From Filosporella fistucella (Eukaryota > Ascomycota > Leotiomycetes > Helotiales): a stretch of DNA of 64,000 nt. Position 1 is the stretch's first letter; every line of letters starts with the position of its first letter. Below are positions 1-10,469 of this stretch, in pieces. The translations under genes were made by a program, and so were the position numbers. Under the pieces are notes generated by a model. The model was not told the DNA's origin. It saw only the letters and a list, made by a program, of their open reading frames with translations, and did no database searches. The DNA lies in contig JAQJZZ010000010.1 of NCBI GenBank assembly GCA_030077755.1, positions 930,001-994,000 on the forward strand, read 5' to 3'.

Positions 1-158
1 TCTGGTATGCTTTTCACAACTAAAACTAGCACTCTTATCTACTGGTCAGGTTACTTATAGTTTCTTACAGGTACGGCTACCACGTTCCAGCTGTCGCCAA
101 ACGAGACAAGTACTACTCGAAGTTGGAGGACCAGAGAGCAGCGAATGCTGCAGCATAG
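1..158 (+). CDS. COX9: Cytochrome c oxidase subunit VIIa (3' end, partial)
   Basis: This is the last part of a small inner-mitochondrial-membrane subunit of respiratory complex IV. The window opens inside an exon; an intron runs from 5 (GTATGC) to 70 (TTACAG), and the last exon is 71-158. Joining across the intron gives WYGYHVPAVAKRDKYYSKLE, followed by DQRAANAAA and a stop. This resembles the C-terminal end of fungal Cox9/VIIa proteins, in which a transmembrane helix is followed by a YGxHxPxVxxRDxYYxKLE segment. The tryptophan codon is split by the intron, which supports the splice call. The transmembrane part lies to the left of the window. Identification is by recalled family resemblance over a short segment. 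Confidence 0.7.
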
Positions 159-1020
159 ATGTGGTCTTGGTTTAGAAGGGACGAGCAGTCAATTTGGAGT
201 ATGTCGGTTATGTTGAAGGCAGAGATTGGTGGATGAGGAGCGTGGGATCATCAGTTGTACATTACCAACATTCGATGGAACTTTGGCAATGCATACCCGT
301 TCCTGATACCTGTTTCATGACTGGAAAAAGTTCCATTGAGAGCGAGTTCACTGTGTGTTGGGAGCTGGGGTAGCAAAGAGTAAGTACCAAGAAATCAGTG
401 AGAGGAGATCGTTATTCTTCCGCCTAGTGTTGGTGTTGTTACTTGTTGAATCAGAAGCCGACGAGTACCGCTAGATCGGACTACCTGCTTGAGCTTGCAG
501 GTCACAAATGAAACCTTAAGTAAGCTTAGTTGTGCCTCTAGAACCTTTCCCTACCATCAAATTCCGCGATTTTCTGACGTGGTGGAAGTCCTCGGCCTAA
601 ATGGCCATCCTTCCTGCATGTTTTGCTGCGGTAGCTGTCATTGTGGAGTTGTCAGTACCTTATTTATGATGAATATATAAACCTGTTTTGCTTGCGCTCC
701 ATTTTATGGAGAAGTTCTATGTCACTAGCCTCTTGCAAAGCACGTATAACACTTGTTTGGATTCGAAGCTCTCCAAAGCCTCATTCACCTGTAATGGTTT
801 TCATCACATCCCGAACCAATTCCGTAAATGGAGAAATTGGAAGATACATTTCGATACAGCCCCGTTTATCTCGGGTCTCTTGAAGATCTTTTACTGAATT
901 CCGTGTCAAATCCTGTATTGAAAGGGGATGTCTGGATTACGTTTGCGATTCCGCCTTCTCTGTCTTCTCGTTCTGACTCTCGTGCCCTTGACCGGGTGTT
1001 CCAGGCAAATATCTGCCACA

Positions 1021-1039
1021 TCTCTCTCTCTCTCTCTCT
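1021..1039. repeat. TC dinucleotide microsatellite
   Basis: An uninterrupted TC run of 19 bases in intergenic DNA, a simple-sequence repeat with no visible coding role. Confidence 0.9.
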
Positions 1040-1904
1040 GGCGTTTCTCTCAAACGAAGTAAGGTTGTGATCTTGACAATAGCTTTGTGGCACCTCTCTT
1101 TCGCGCGAACTTAGTAGCCATCCTAAGCGCCGGTTCCATACTCGCCATTGTGCTCGTTGAATGACCGATGTGGGTATGGAGCTGTTACCTGACGCTTATA
1201 GACTGAGCCTGTCAAGGCATGGGTCTTTTTTCTTGTCATGGAAGCCAACGACTAACCTTGAATATGTGATCACTACATGTACACCTGATTTGAAGGAGTG
1301 AATCTCAGAAGTAGTCTGTGCGTGATGCCTTCAAGATTGTAGTTCTTCTCACAAGTTCATACCCACTCTCTATGTTTCGGAAATATAGCCTCGAACTGCA
1401 ATCCTCCATACTCGAATGATATATCCTTCATAGGTAGGCCTCCTACCGTTGACTTCGAAACTTCGAAATGATCAGGGTAATATGAATTTAATGCGAGGAC
1501 CATAGAACTGAAGCCCCCGTCGCTGTTGTTGGTTCTTTGAGTACCAGAGCGGAACTGAAATCTAGTCGAATTCCAGTTCTGTAATTGTGGTTCAGATACT
1601 CCAACTATCCTCTAGAAATAATAGGACAGTTTGAATAAATGGCAGGGACTCCGGAAGGTAGATTCTGTCACGTGGAGCTGAATCCCCTTCAGTAGTAGTG
1701 CGCAACACAAATGAATCACAGTTCTTCTTGAAAATTGGGCCTTATGAATACCTACGTAATCCTCCAGAGTAGATAGGGAATAAGATCATAAAACAAAACC
1801 TAGACAATTAACATCTAACTTTTCTCTCGTTGAATTTCCTATGAAAAAAGAGCCATATAGTTTGAATGTAATCAATTGCTTATGTTGAGGTTGCGCTTTA
1901 GATG

Positions 1905-1993
1905 CACCTACTCGTCGGCTTTAAATGTAATAATTTTGCCTCCTCGCCCAGCTCGTCGGTTACAGCAACTCCGAATTTCACCAACTTCCCCTC
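1905..1993 (-). repeat. Left arm of imperfect inverted duplication
   Basis: Read on the minus strand, this arm matches 2128-2213 on the plus strand at roughly 85% by hand alignment, with one 1-nt indel and several G/A or C/T differences. In one minus frame it reads LVKFGVAVTDELGEEAK followed by LLHLKPTSRCI and a stop. The other arm reads LLRFGDDVTDKLGEEAK followed by VLRFKADEYDHL. The peptide-level resemblance suggests both arms derive from one small coding unit. I do not recognise the family. Confidence 0.6.
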
Positions 1994-2110
1994 TTACTTG
2001 AAATTGTAACATAACCTGCCCAAACTATAAAAGTAGCTTGAGCGCCATCTCTAGAAATCTAATCCTTAGTCCAAGGCTGATAAGGGGCAATATTACTTAT
2101 TTCAATATTA

Positions 2111-2305
2111 ATGGAACCCAATTCGGGGTTGCTGAGATTCGGAGATGATGTAACCGACAAGCTAGGTGAGGAGGCAAAAGTATTAAGATTTAAAGCCGAC
2201 GAGTATGATCACCTAGAATATAAGGGAAATGTGAATACAGGGCATAGAATAAGGACTTGGAAGGCCGATAGCATGCGGATGAAAAGTCTATATATGAAAG
2301 TCTAA
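2111..2305 (+). CDS. Small hypothetical protein or relic, 64 aa (right arm of inverted duplication)
   Basis: A 64-codon frame starting at ATG 2111. A TATAAAA motif lies 85-79 bp upstream (2026-2032), a plausible core-promoter spacing. The N-terminal half (nt 2128-2213) is the right arm of the inverted duplication and carries the segment VTDKLGEEAKVLRFKADEY. The second half is basic and shows no repeat. The left arm has lost the downstream frame through a 1-nt shift. This could be a real small gene, a decayed member of a repeated family, or chance. Comparison with related genomes would settle it. Confidence 0.3.
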   Translation: MEPNSGLLRFGDDVTDKLGEEAKVLRFKADEYDHLEYKGNVNTGHRIRTWKADSMRMKSLYMKV

Positions 2306-3034
2306 GGTGAGTAAATGTATATCCTGCTCTAAATATGTGCTTATATGTATCTGTGGACCCCTGAGACAGTAGGCCGATATACCATTGAGGTACATCATGG
2401 GCATATCATGGACCTGAACTTTGCCCATAAACAATAACTAAATATAAACTGAAGACATATCGAGTCTATTACATGAATGTCCAATATCCACGTATGCGAA
2501 CTCAAATGCAATTCTTGGTTGACTCCATCATGAATACCAGGTATGATAGCTGACTTTGCTCGGAGTTTTCAACGGCACGTAGATTCAGGTCATTTTTGCT
2601 CTGGAATTTCAGAGGGGGGCACAGATTGAGAATGATAATAAATTTCACTATTATATCTTGCACTGAGTCCAGCAAGATTGCACCTAGCCTCGCAACGCTG
2701 TATTGCGACTTTTGTTTGTCCAAAGTTTGTAGGAAGAGCAGGGCTTGTGAACGAGACCCGAGGCTCAATGAATATTCACCAGGCTCTTCGTGTCCACATA
2801 AATTGGACAGAATAGTCTCATCCAAAAAAGTCCATAGCTTGAAGCAGAATCACATGTGTTCAATTCTCCATCAGTGGCTCGTTGCTTAAAAGTTCAAGTT
2901 CCACGCCCCCAAAATTGGACCTCAAGCTTCCACCCCACTAGCGTGATTGCCCTTTTCGCTTATCCGCCCACAATCCAAAAAACTTCAATATCTCGAAGTC
3001 GCAAACTTTCCTCCTCAACATCTTCAACGCAAAC

Positions 3035-4463
3035 ATGTCGGAGCAACTCGTTCTCAAAGGTACCCTTGTGGGCCACAGCGGATGGGTTACATCCCTCGCA
3101 ACATCGTTGGAAAACCCCAACATGTTGCTCTCTGGCTCTCGTGATGGATGTGAGCGCGCCTACCCCTCGAACTTAAACAACGAAACATTTACTGACCCTT
3201 CAATAGCCCTCATTGTCTGGTCCCTTACTCGCGAGGATGGTTCTTACGGATACCCAAAGCGCTCTCTCCACGGCCACTCTCACATCGTTTCCGATTGCGT
3301 ACGTTACACCTTGGCAGAGGGCATGGCAGCTGGATGATGGGATACATGCTGAGCTATATTCTAGGTGATCTCCTCTGATGGTGCTTATGCTTTATCCAGC
3401 AGCTGGGAGTAAGTTCTCATCTCAGCTCTTTTTGTGTTGTTGGGTGTGCTCCCCTATTATCTCCATGATACAAGAGTGTCGGGGATTACCTCGAGCACTT
3501 CAACAACTACCTGTCCTTGTCTCTCACACTTATTTGGACCAAGAACTAACAACTAATTAGTAAAGAGTTACGATTGTGGGAATTGGCAACTGGAACCACC
3601 ACCAGACGCTTTGTTGGACACACCAACGATGTTCTCTCTGTTTCCTTCTCAGCCGACAACCGCCAAATCGTCTCCGGATCCCGCGACCGCACCATCAAGC
3701 TTTGGAACACTCTCGGTGACTGCAAGTTCACTATCACTGAGAAGGGACACTCTGATTGGGTTTCTTGCGTTCGATTCAGCCCCAACCCCCAAAATCCAGT
3801 CATTGTCAGCTCTGGATGGGACAAGCTCGTTAAGGTGAGAATTTCCAACCTATGTTCGAGATCAAGCATGCGAATTTCATATGATGCTACGCAACTTTAA
3901 AGTATTTGCTACTTCAGAGCCTGGGAGACCAGGCCATGAGACAAACCAACACCAATGCCCTGATATTTATTCGCATGCTTCGATCATTACATGCTAAATG
4001 ATCTGAATTTATACTGATTTATGAATCATAGGTCTGGGAGCTCTCGTCCTGCCGCATTCAAACCGACCACATTGGACACACTGGTTACATCAACACCGTC
4101 ACCATCTCCCCCGATGGATCCCTCTGCGCATCAGGTGGTAAGGATGGAACCACTATGCTTTGGGACTTGAACGAGTCGAAGCACCTCTACTCCTTGAACG
4201 CCGCCGATGAGATCCACGCCCTTGTCTTCTCACCAAACAGATACTGGTTGTGCGCTGCCACCACTACCAGCATCATCATCTTCGATTTGGAGAAGAAGAG
4301 CAAGGTTGACGAGTTGAAGCCAGAGTTCCAGGCTGTTGGCAAGAAGAGCAGAGAGCCAGAGTGTATTAGCTTGGCATGGAGCGCGGATGGACAGACTTTG
4401 TTTGCTGGTTATACCGACAACATCATTCGGGCATGGGGCGTCATGTCGAGAGGATCTGCTTAA
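3035..4463 (+). CDS. cpcB: RACK1/CpcB-type WD40 beta-propeller protein, 318 aa
   Basis: Orthologue of RACK1 (yeast Asc1, Aspergillus CpcB), the seven-bladed WD40 scaffold on the head of the 40S ribosomal subunit that links signalling kinases to translation and cross-pathway control. Exons are 3035-3149, 3207-3298, 3365-3408, 3561-3834 and 4032-4463; the sum is 957 nt with all phases closing. GH...WD repeats are clear, for example [30 protein letters not shown] and [12 protein letters not shown], with WD-type ends [18 protein letters not shown] and SSSWDKELRLWE. The last is split by introns 2 and 3. The 318-residue length matches the family. The start [14 protein letters not shown] is the usual RACK1 N-terminus. 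Intron 4 is unusually long (197 bp) and holds a structured element. Very secure. Confidence 0.97.
3864..3980 (+). ncRNA. Candidate structured RNA in RACK1 intron 4 (possible box C/D snoRNA)
   Basis: Inside intron 4 (3835-4031), a perfect 12-bp inverted repeat (AAGCATGCGAAT at 3864-3875 and ATTCGCATGCTT at 3969-3980) encloses a near-consensus C box ATGATGC (3881-3887, 6 of 7 to RTGATGA) and a D box CTGA (3960-3963). Between them lies a second perfect hairpin, GCCTGG-GAGA-CCAGGC (3919-3934), with a GNRA-type loop. Known: vertebrate RACK1 introns host box C/D snoRNAs (SNORD95, SNORD96A). Against a classic C/D RNA: about five unpaired bases separate the boxes from the stem, and C'/D' boxes are not clear. 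It may be another kind of structured intron RNA. Confidence 0.4.
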
Positions 4464-5226
4464 TTGCTTGCTTATGGGGTTACATGGTCTGGGCGATTTT
4501 GCGGGCTTTACGATCTGCCGGGATGGCAGGATGTACTCCAGAAATGGCATGACCTTGAGCTGAGTCAAAAATAGAAACTCAAAAACAAAACCAATTCACA
4601 ATTCATTAGTGTGACTGTAATAAGTGATGATGCAGAAAGGGAGCTCTTAAAATGGCGTTTGACCATTCCATTCCTCTATTCGCCATAGCCTAGGAGCCGG
4701 TGGTGAAAATACAACATCTTTAAACGATTAGCTCAAAGCTCCTGTTGCTCTTCAGTAAGAGCAAACCATATCGCAGGCAATATCATGAGCGGCTGCCGCT
4801 CACATCTGGTCTTGGGGGCTAAGAATTTTTCTTGTGAATGCATCCGGTCCAAATATAATTCAGGTCCAAGAAGTATGTCTATCTTGGCTGGCAGTCCTGG
4901 CTGGGCGAGATACCTTGTCGGTTGTTCTCGCCCACGTGAAATCGAGAGGTTATGACGTTTAGACGCGCCTCGAGTTCGGTACAACGGCTCAAACTTGACC
5001 TTTAATCTAACCTCACACTGCACAACTTACCATACGCTACTATGTTCGTTGCTGCTTTGATAGGTTGGGTGCACATGCACCTTGATCTCAAGACTTTTTC
5101 GCCTTGGAATCGCCTGGGCCCACGTAGATAGCCTTGGAGATTCTGATATGCACTTTATATTATGATCGCCGTTCCCCTTCTGCGAAATTCTCTTGTGAAC
5201 GATAGGGTATTGGACAAGTTGACAGA
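4464..5226. other. Intergenic: RACK1 3' flank and NoxC upstream region
   Basis: No gene seen. The first part is the 3' flank of the RACK1 gene (CAAAAACAAAACC-type A-rich stretch near 4576). The rest is upstream of the NADPH oxidase. A short frame starting at 5162 overlaps the oxidase start out of frame and could act as an upstream ORF. Confidence 0.6.
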
Positions 5227-7534
5227 ATGTCACAGGGACATTGTCTCACTGAAAAGGAAATCGATCAATTCTTACATGACTTGGACAATAACAACAATGG
5301 CTTTATCGAGTACGATGAAGTCGAGCGCAAATTGGACGAAGTTCATAAGGAGATAGCACCTGAGGCAAAGCCACACAATCTGCATCATGCCGATCGAGGA
5401 GATGAAGAACGACATCAATTCTTACGACGTGTGATGAAAATTGGGGGAAATGGCAACGAATCATCGAAACGTATTCCAAACGATGAGTTCAAGGAGATTG
5501 TGAGGTCGTGGAAGGTACCATCAATGGAGCCGAGCAAGAAAGTGGAAGATGATTCAAAGAAATTTATGAAGAAAATGCCAATTGGGAGGAGGATTCGTGC
5601 CCATTGGAATGTGAGAGGACCAGAAATCATATTCATTGCCCTGGTAGTGTGGATGCAGATAGCGTTTGGCACCTGGCAGCTTGTTAAATATGTGACACAA
5701 AGGGAATTTCGACATGTGAGTAGTCCAGGGACAGATAGCTTGTGTGATGACAGCTGACAACCTTCAGGCCTTCGGATGGGGAGTTGTGCTAGCCAAAACA
5801 TCCGCTGGTATTTTGTTAGTGACCCAAACTGCACCTGCTCGCAGGTGCTAATGCTAAATAGATACCCTACATTGTTTTTCTTGGTCCTTTCGATGTCAAG
5901 ATACCTTTCTACCTTCGCCAGGAAGTTTTACTACCTTTCCAGATTCATCAATTGGGATCTATCTCAAAGCTTCCACATTAAGATCTCGATTATCACCTTG
6001 TTCTTTGCATCTCTCCATGCTATTGGCCATCTTACTGGGTAGGATTCCGTCTCCTAATTCTGTATCCAAAGGCGACTCAATAATTTGCGCGGCTGTATAG
6101 TCGTTTATTGTTCCTTTCTCAAATGGCACCCTCTTGGGCATGAAATGTCGTGGCTATAGTTCTGCCTGACGGGCATATTTTATCAGAATATGAAAAACTT
6201 CGCTAATTCGGAAACACAGTTCTTTCCTCTATGGTAGCAGACCAGCACAGCAGGAGTATGTCGCAGCAGTCCTAGGTCCTGATGCCGTACCGAGACCATA
6301 CCGAGACTATGTTGCATCTCTTCCTGGCTGGACTGGCCTTACAGCGTTTGGTCTCTTCTGGACTCTCGCAGGATTGAGCATGCCATTCATTAGGAAGAAA
6401 AGCTACGAAGTATTCCAGTTGGGTCATTTACTGATGTTCCCGATAATCGGGCTGCTAATCGCTCATGGGACAGCCGGTTTGCTTCAATGGCCAATGCTTG
6501 GGTACTGGTTGGCATTTCCTACGCTTCTAGTCTTGATTGAACGAATCACTAGATTCTTCCAAGGTTTCCACAGAATTCCCGCGACCCTTGAAGTCCTGGA
6601 CGAAGAGACTGTTGCGATAACAGCTACAATACCGAACTATCGTTGGTGGCCGTACAAAGCTGGCCAATATATCTTCCTCCAAGTCCCATCCCTATCTCTC
6701 TTTCAGTGGCATCCATTCACAATCTCGACTTGCATTGGCAATGAGATGCAGGTTCATGTCAAAACAGATGGAGACTGGACTTCCAAGCTTCGAGATATGG
6801 CGAAAGAAGGGGAACCTCGGACGATTAAGATTGGTATCGATGGCCCCTTCGGTGCGCCAGCACAACGATTCTACGATTTCAACCAGAGCATAATCATTGG
6901 GAGTGGTATTGGAGTCACACCTTTCAGTGGAATCTTGGCCGACGTGCAAGCCAGAGAGAAGAGGCAGGGTCCTGATCCGAATGGCACCTCAGCATCGAAC
7001 GAAAACGAAAAACTATCGAGAATATCTACACTCTCAGATTACCGAAGAGTGGACTTCCATTGGATAGTGAAAGATCGAAACTATCTTCTTTGGTTTTCTA
7101 ACCTCTTGAATGAGATCTCAAAGTCATCTGCTGGACATTGCAACGACGAGAATCCACATTTAGACGTCCACCTGTACACACACGTCACCCAAAAGAGAAA
7201 GAAAATATCAACCCACATCTTCCGATTTCTCTTGGAGATCCACAGGACCCCAGAGCACCCTGCATCACCACTGACCGGGTTGCTGAACGAGACCCTATTT
7301 GGCAGACCAGACTTTGAAAAAATATTCGATGAACATTATGAGAGTATGATGCAATTATACAAAGAGGCCGGAAAGAGAGGATTAGATAGCAAGAAGCGCA
7401 AAGTTGGTGTGTTTTTCTGTGGGGCACCGGTAATAGGTGTCGAACTTGTTTCGAGATGTGAAATGTTGACGCTGAGAGGAAGAGAGGATAAGAGTTTCAT
7501 TGAGTACCACTTTATGGTTGAGGTTTTTGGTTGA
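5227..7534 (+). CDS. noxC: EF-hand NADPH oxidase, NoxC/Nox3 type, 675 aa
   Basis: Membrane flavocytochrome that passes electrons from NADPH via FAD and two haems to oxygen, making superoxide. Exons are 5227-5715, 5768-5814, 5862-6038 and 6220-7534 (2028 nt). The N-terminal region carries an EF-hand loop at residues 20-31 (D20, N22, N24, G25, I27, E31), which marks the calcium-responsive NoxC class rather than NoxA/NoxB. Haem-ligand histidine pairs are seen in FHIKISIITLFFASLHAIGH (spacing 14) and in GHLLMFPIIGLLIAHG (spacing 13). The FAD site is HPFTIST and the NADPH loop is GSGIGVTPFSG; FCGAP lies near the C-terminus. The start at 5227 is the only in-frame ATG before the EF-hand; an additional upstream exon cannot be excluded. 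Ferric reductases share the fold but lack this EF-hand N-terminus. Confidence 0.9.
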
Positions 7535-9151
7535 TTGATTTTGATTTCATTTCATTGCCGTTAGAGTATCAGCAAGCCTATGATAGACCAGAAACAAAGT
7601 AGAAAGCGGTTTTGATGGTATTCCTGAGAAAGGACGCTATGTCTTAAAGAGCGAATACCGGTGAGTTTCCATGCAATTTAGGAAATAAAAGTAGCCAAAC
7701 AATAGAGCGTCACAATCTCAAATTTCCCCAGAAAGCCGGGAGTAAAAAAGAGGTAAAGTCAGGAAGAATATGGATGAATTATAAGTCAATGCTAGAACGA
7801 ACCTAAAAATAGAAGCGAGGTGGGAGAACAAATTTACCGACTTTCAACTCTTGTTCTAGCATCATGATGAGGGTGACGTGCAAGTGCAGCAGCGGGACAG
7901 CAGTGTCTATGAAGAAATAAATAAGCTGCTCTTCTCCCTCCAATTGAATTGCGTATGTTTCATGAAGTGCCTCGCGAAGCGCGTACCTCGAACTCGCCCA
8001 TCTTTTTATGATCTACAACTCAATTCCGGCAGCCAACTTTCTCAAATTCCAAAATTCCCTTTTCCACGGATTGAGGGTCCGAGACTCGATGTTTTGCGCC
8101 AAAGTTCTCAGCAATATCTTCGACCATGCAAATTCACAATGCTGTCAAAATTTCAGCAACTAAGCGCCCATTTCAGCCCTGTGTTGGCACAAAGACCAAT
8201 ATCCTTCGACTTCAACCCTCCTTCAGGCTTCTTTATTGCTTGGAGAATATCAGGGTCTTTGGCACTCCCCCTTCTCTCCCGAAAGATTCCTGTTTACTCT
8301 ACCATTAGTTTTCGTAAATTCTTCGTCTCGTTGAGTCACATGATCCCATTTCTCTCGTCCACCCGGGTTAGATATTGGAACCTCAATATGAGTCCCTCGA
8401 CGTTCTGGACAATCGTCATGTTTCTAGTCGAAAATAACTGTGAGCCATGATAGCTTCAATCCAATCATATTGGCTGCGGTGAAGTTTCTTGTGTAGGTAA
8501 CATGGGTACCGAATGCCCCAATTCCCCTTCCCTGAAGTCTCTTCCTACGTCACAACCCAGCGATGTTACTCCCAAATCTCCGTTATTTCGATTGTCTCTT
8601 CGCCAGTGAATCCCAAGCCTTACTACTGTACAGTCTTGCGTTCCCTGTCAGTCTTCGCCGCATTAACGCGTTGGTGTAAAGGCGTAGGTGGGCGCTAATC
8701 CGCATCAACGGTACTTAGGCCCAAGTTCATGCTCCCGTTTCTAGATTACCAGCCTCGGGTTCCTAATCCTCATTCCCCGTTTTCCATGTTCCCATTATCT
8801 CCTCTGAACCCGTATTCCATCGTCTCGTTCTTCTCGTTTGGTTCTGATCCGTTTTCCCTGATATCGCGAACTCCGAACAATCTTGCATCTTATTGTTTCG
8901 GGATCCAGGAACTGAGATTCAGGAACTCAGATCTAGGAAATCAGATCCTGGAACTTAGATCCTATACTAGATATGGCAATCATTCTTCGAATGTCAAGTA
9001 AGTATAAATGGGCATTCAAGTCGTGACATTCCTTACTTCTTCGATACCTACTTTCGAATTACCCTCTGTCTCATCAGTTCACCTCAATTCATATCTTAGT
9101 CCACAGGGTCTCCCGCCACCTTTTGATGCATCTAAGGTTTCTATCCTCATA
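7535..9151. other. Gene-poor stretch after noxC
   Basis: About 1.6 kb without a recognisable gene. A 190-codon frame at 7878-8450 has no domain or motif and is not called. A degenerate 14-bp tandem repeat sits at 8902-8962. Confidence 0.5.
8902..8962. repeat. Degenerate 14-bp tandem repeat, about 4.3 copies
   Basis: Four consecutive 14-base units (8902-8915, 8916-8929, 8930-8943, 8944-8957) plus a partial fifth follow the pattern GATYYNGGAAMTNA, for example GATCCAGGAACTGA and GATTCAGGAACTCA. Unit length is constant while bases drift, which marks a tandem array rather than a chance run. It lies about 190 bp upstream of the candidate gene at 9152. Confidence 0.8.
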
Positions 9152-9723
9152 ATGACGAACCAGGTTAGTTCCTTTTCCAATACACTACCAAGTGAGAAAG
9201 CACATGGGGATTACACGCTGGAAGCGCCAACCGATACTGAAACTTTTGCTAGCAGTCCTCCATGTCGTACCACGACTCGCAGAATGAGATGAGTAACACG
9301 AGTCATCTTGAGAAAAGTGGACAGCAAGGCCGAGCATCGGGCTCAAAGATCCAGGTACATGGCTCTGGCAACTTCTCTGTTGGAACTCAATCATGCTATG
9401 GCAACAACAACTATATGTCGCCGTATCTAACACTCTCAAACAACGCGAGCCTCTGCGATGATTTTATTTTCGATCAAAAGCAAGGAAATGTGCAGAACTT
9501 CACGAACTTCTCCATGCCTATACTGAGTCCCTCGGCGCTCTCGAACATCGCAACGATCGTCAGTTTTCTCCAGATCGACATCATGAATCTTCCTCACGAC
9601 CAGGCCGTCCGAGCATATTGTTTCGCTTTGGCAAAAATTGTGGCGGAAATCTCATTCCCTGGGGCATCTGAGACTGTCTCCATAAACAATAAGGAATTTT
9701 CAGTATGCTGGAATTCTTCTTGA
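9152..9723 (+). CDS. Hypothetical small protein, about 159 aa (doubtful gene)
   Basis: A possible two-exon gene: exon 1 is 9152-9163 (ATG plus three codons), followed by donor GTTAGT at 9164 and acceptor CAG ending at 9255, then exon 2 at 9256-9723. The product starts MTNQSSMSYHDSQNEMSN, is rich in Ser, Asn and Gln in its first 100 residues, and has a more ordered C-terminal part (NIATIVSFLQIDIMNLPHDQ, then AVRAYCFALAKIVAEISF). I recognise no family. The frame could continue through another intron near 9700, so the 3' end is uncertain. The splice signals are acceptable but not strong, and it may not be real. Confidence 0.3.
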
Positions 9724-10469
9724 GGGTCAAGTTGGTAAGCTGGTTTTATATAGGAGTGAATGTTGGCGGTAGTAGCAAAGTTTGATTCGGGCTGGCCTAG
9801 GGATATCGTTTCATAATCAATTTTTCAGGATACAGGAATTGAAAAATGATCATATTTATTGCGAAGGAAGATGTGAGACAGCAGACAAAGTGCAACTCCA
9901 GAACCCCAGACGGATTCCCGAAGGGGCTAGACCATCAAGCTCCCCAGACAACCCCACATTTATTTCTTCTCGAAACGACAACAACGTACCCTTCTCATTT
10001 GGATAATATATAAAGCAGGCCTAGCTGACCTGCAATAACGACAGCTGACCGTCATATTATTCCTAAAACTCTTCGGCGATTGTCCCTCCGCAATTACTTC
10101 TTTCAGACAATTGCGATGATGGAAGAATGGAAATGTGCTCTGTATCCAACCAGATATCAGTTTGAAGCCGTAGCGATGTCCAATATCGATGCCTCAAGTG
10201 GCGGCAGTAAGGTGTTGGGTAGTCCTGAGTCTTGGAATCTCTTGTATCCATGTGGTTGTGACCAAAACTTAATATGTAGATGGATGTTTGGAACAGTTTA
10301 GGTAGGTGGTTAATGAGTACTTCGGTCGTTCTCTGTACTGCCGAGCGACAGAGAAATCTGTACACGCTTATATCTACCTCTTGATCTTCCATATATCTCT
10401 CTCTCATCTCTTTGCAATGTGCTTTTGATTAGTTCTAGGGCTGTGATATCATTTTTTTCTATTCTCACC
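9724..10469. other. Upstream region of the first AA9 gene
   Basis: No gene seen. Contains a TATATAAA motif at 10007-10014 and a GGCTAG near 9925 that fits the short XlnR-type core GGCTAR; such a short core occurs often by chance. A CT-rich segment (about 10380-10415) lies near the likely transcription start of the AA9 gene. Confidence 0.4.

Larger units (their letters stand above)
159..3034. other. Gene-poor stretch upstream of RACK1
   Basis: About 2.9 kb with no protein I recognise. It begins with the 3' flank of COX9 and ends with the pyrimidine-rich leader of the RACK1 gene. It holds a TC dinucleotide run (1021-1039), an imperfect inverted duplication (1905-1993 and 2128-2213) and a 64-codon reading frame at 2111-2305 with a TATAAAA motif at 2026-2032. 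A 14-base piece of the duplicated sequence recurs near 453-466. Confidence 0.6.

Noticed and set aside
5227..7534. Ferric-chelate reductase as identity of the oxidase gene
   Set aside because: The N-terminal EF-hand, haem histidine spacing and NADPH loop fit the NoxC class better than Fre-type reductases.
7878..8450. 190-codon plus-strand frame after noxC
   Set aside because: No domain, motif, signal peptide or splice context; composition looks like chance reading of C/T-rich DNA.
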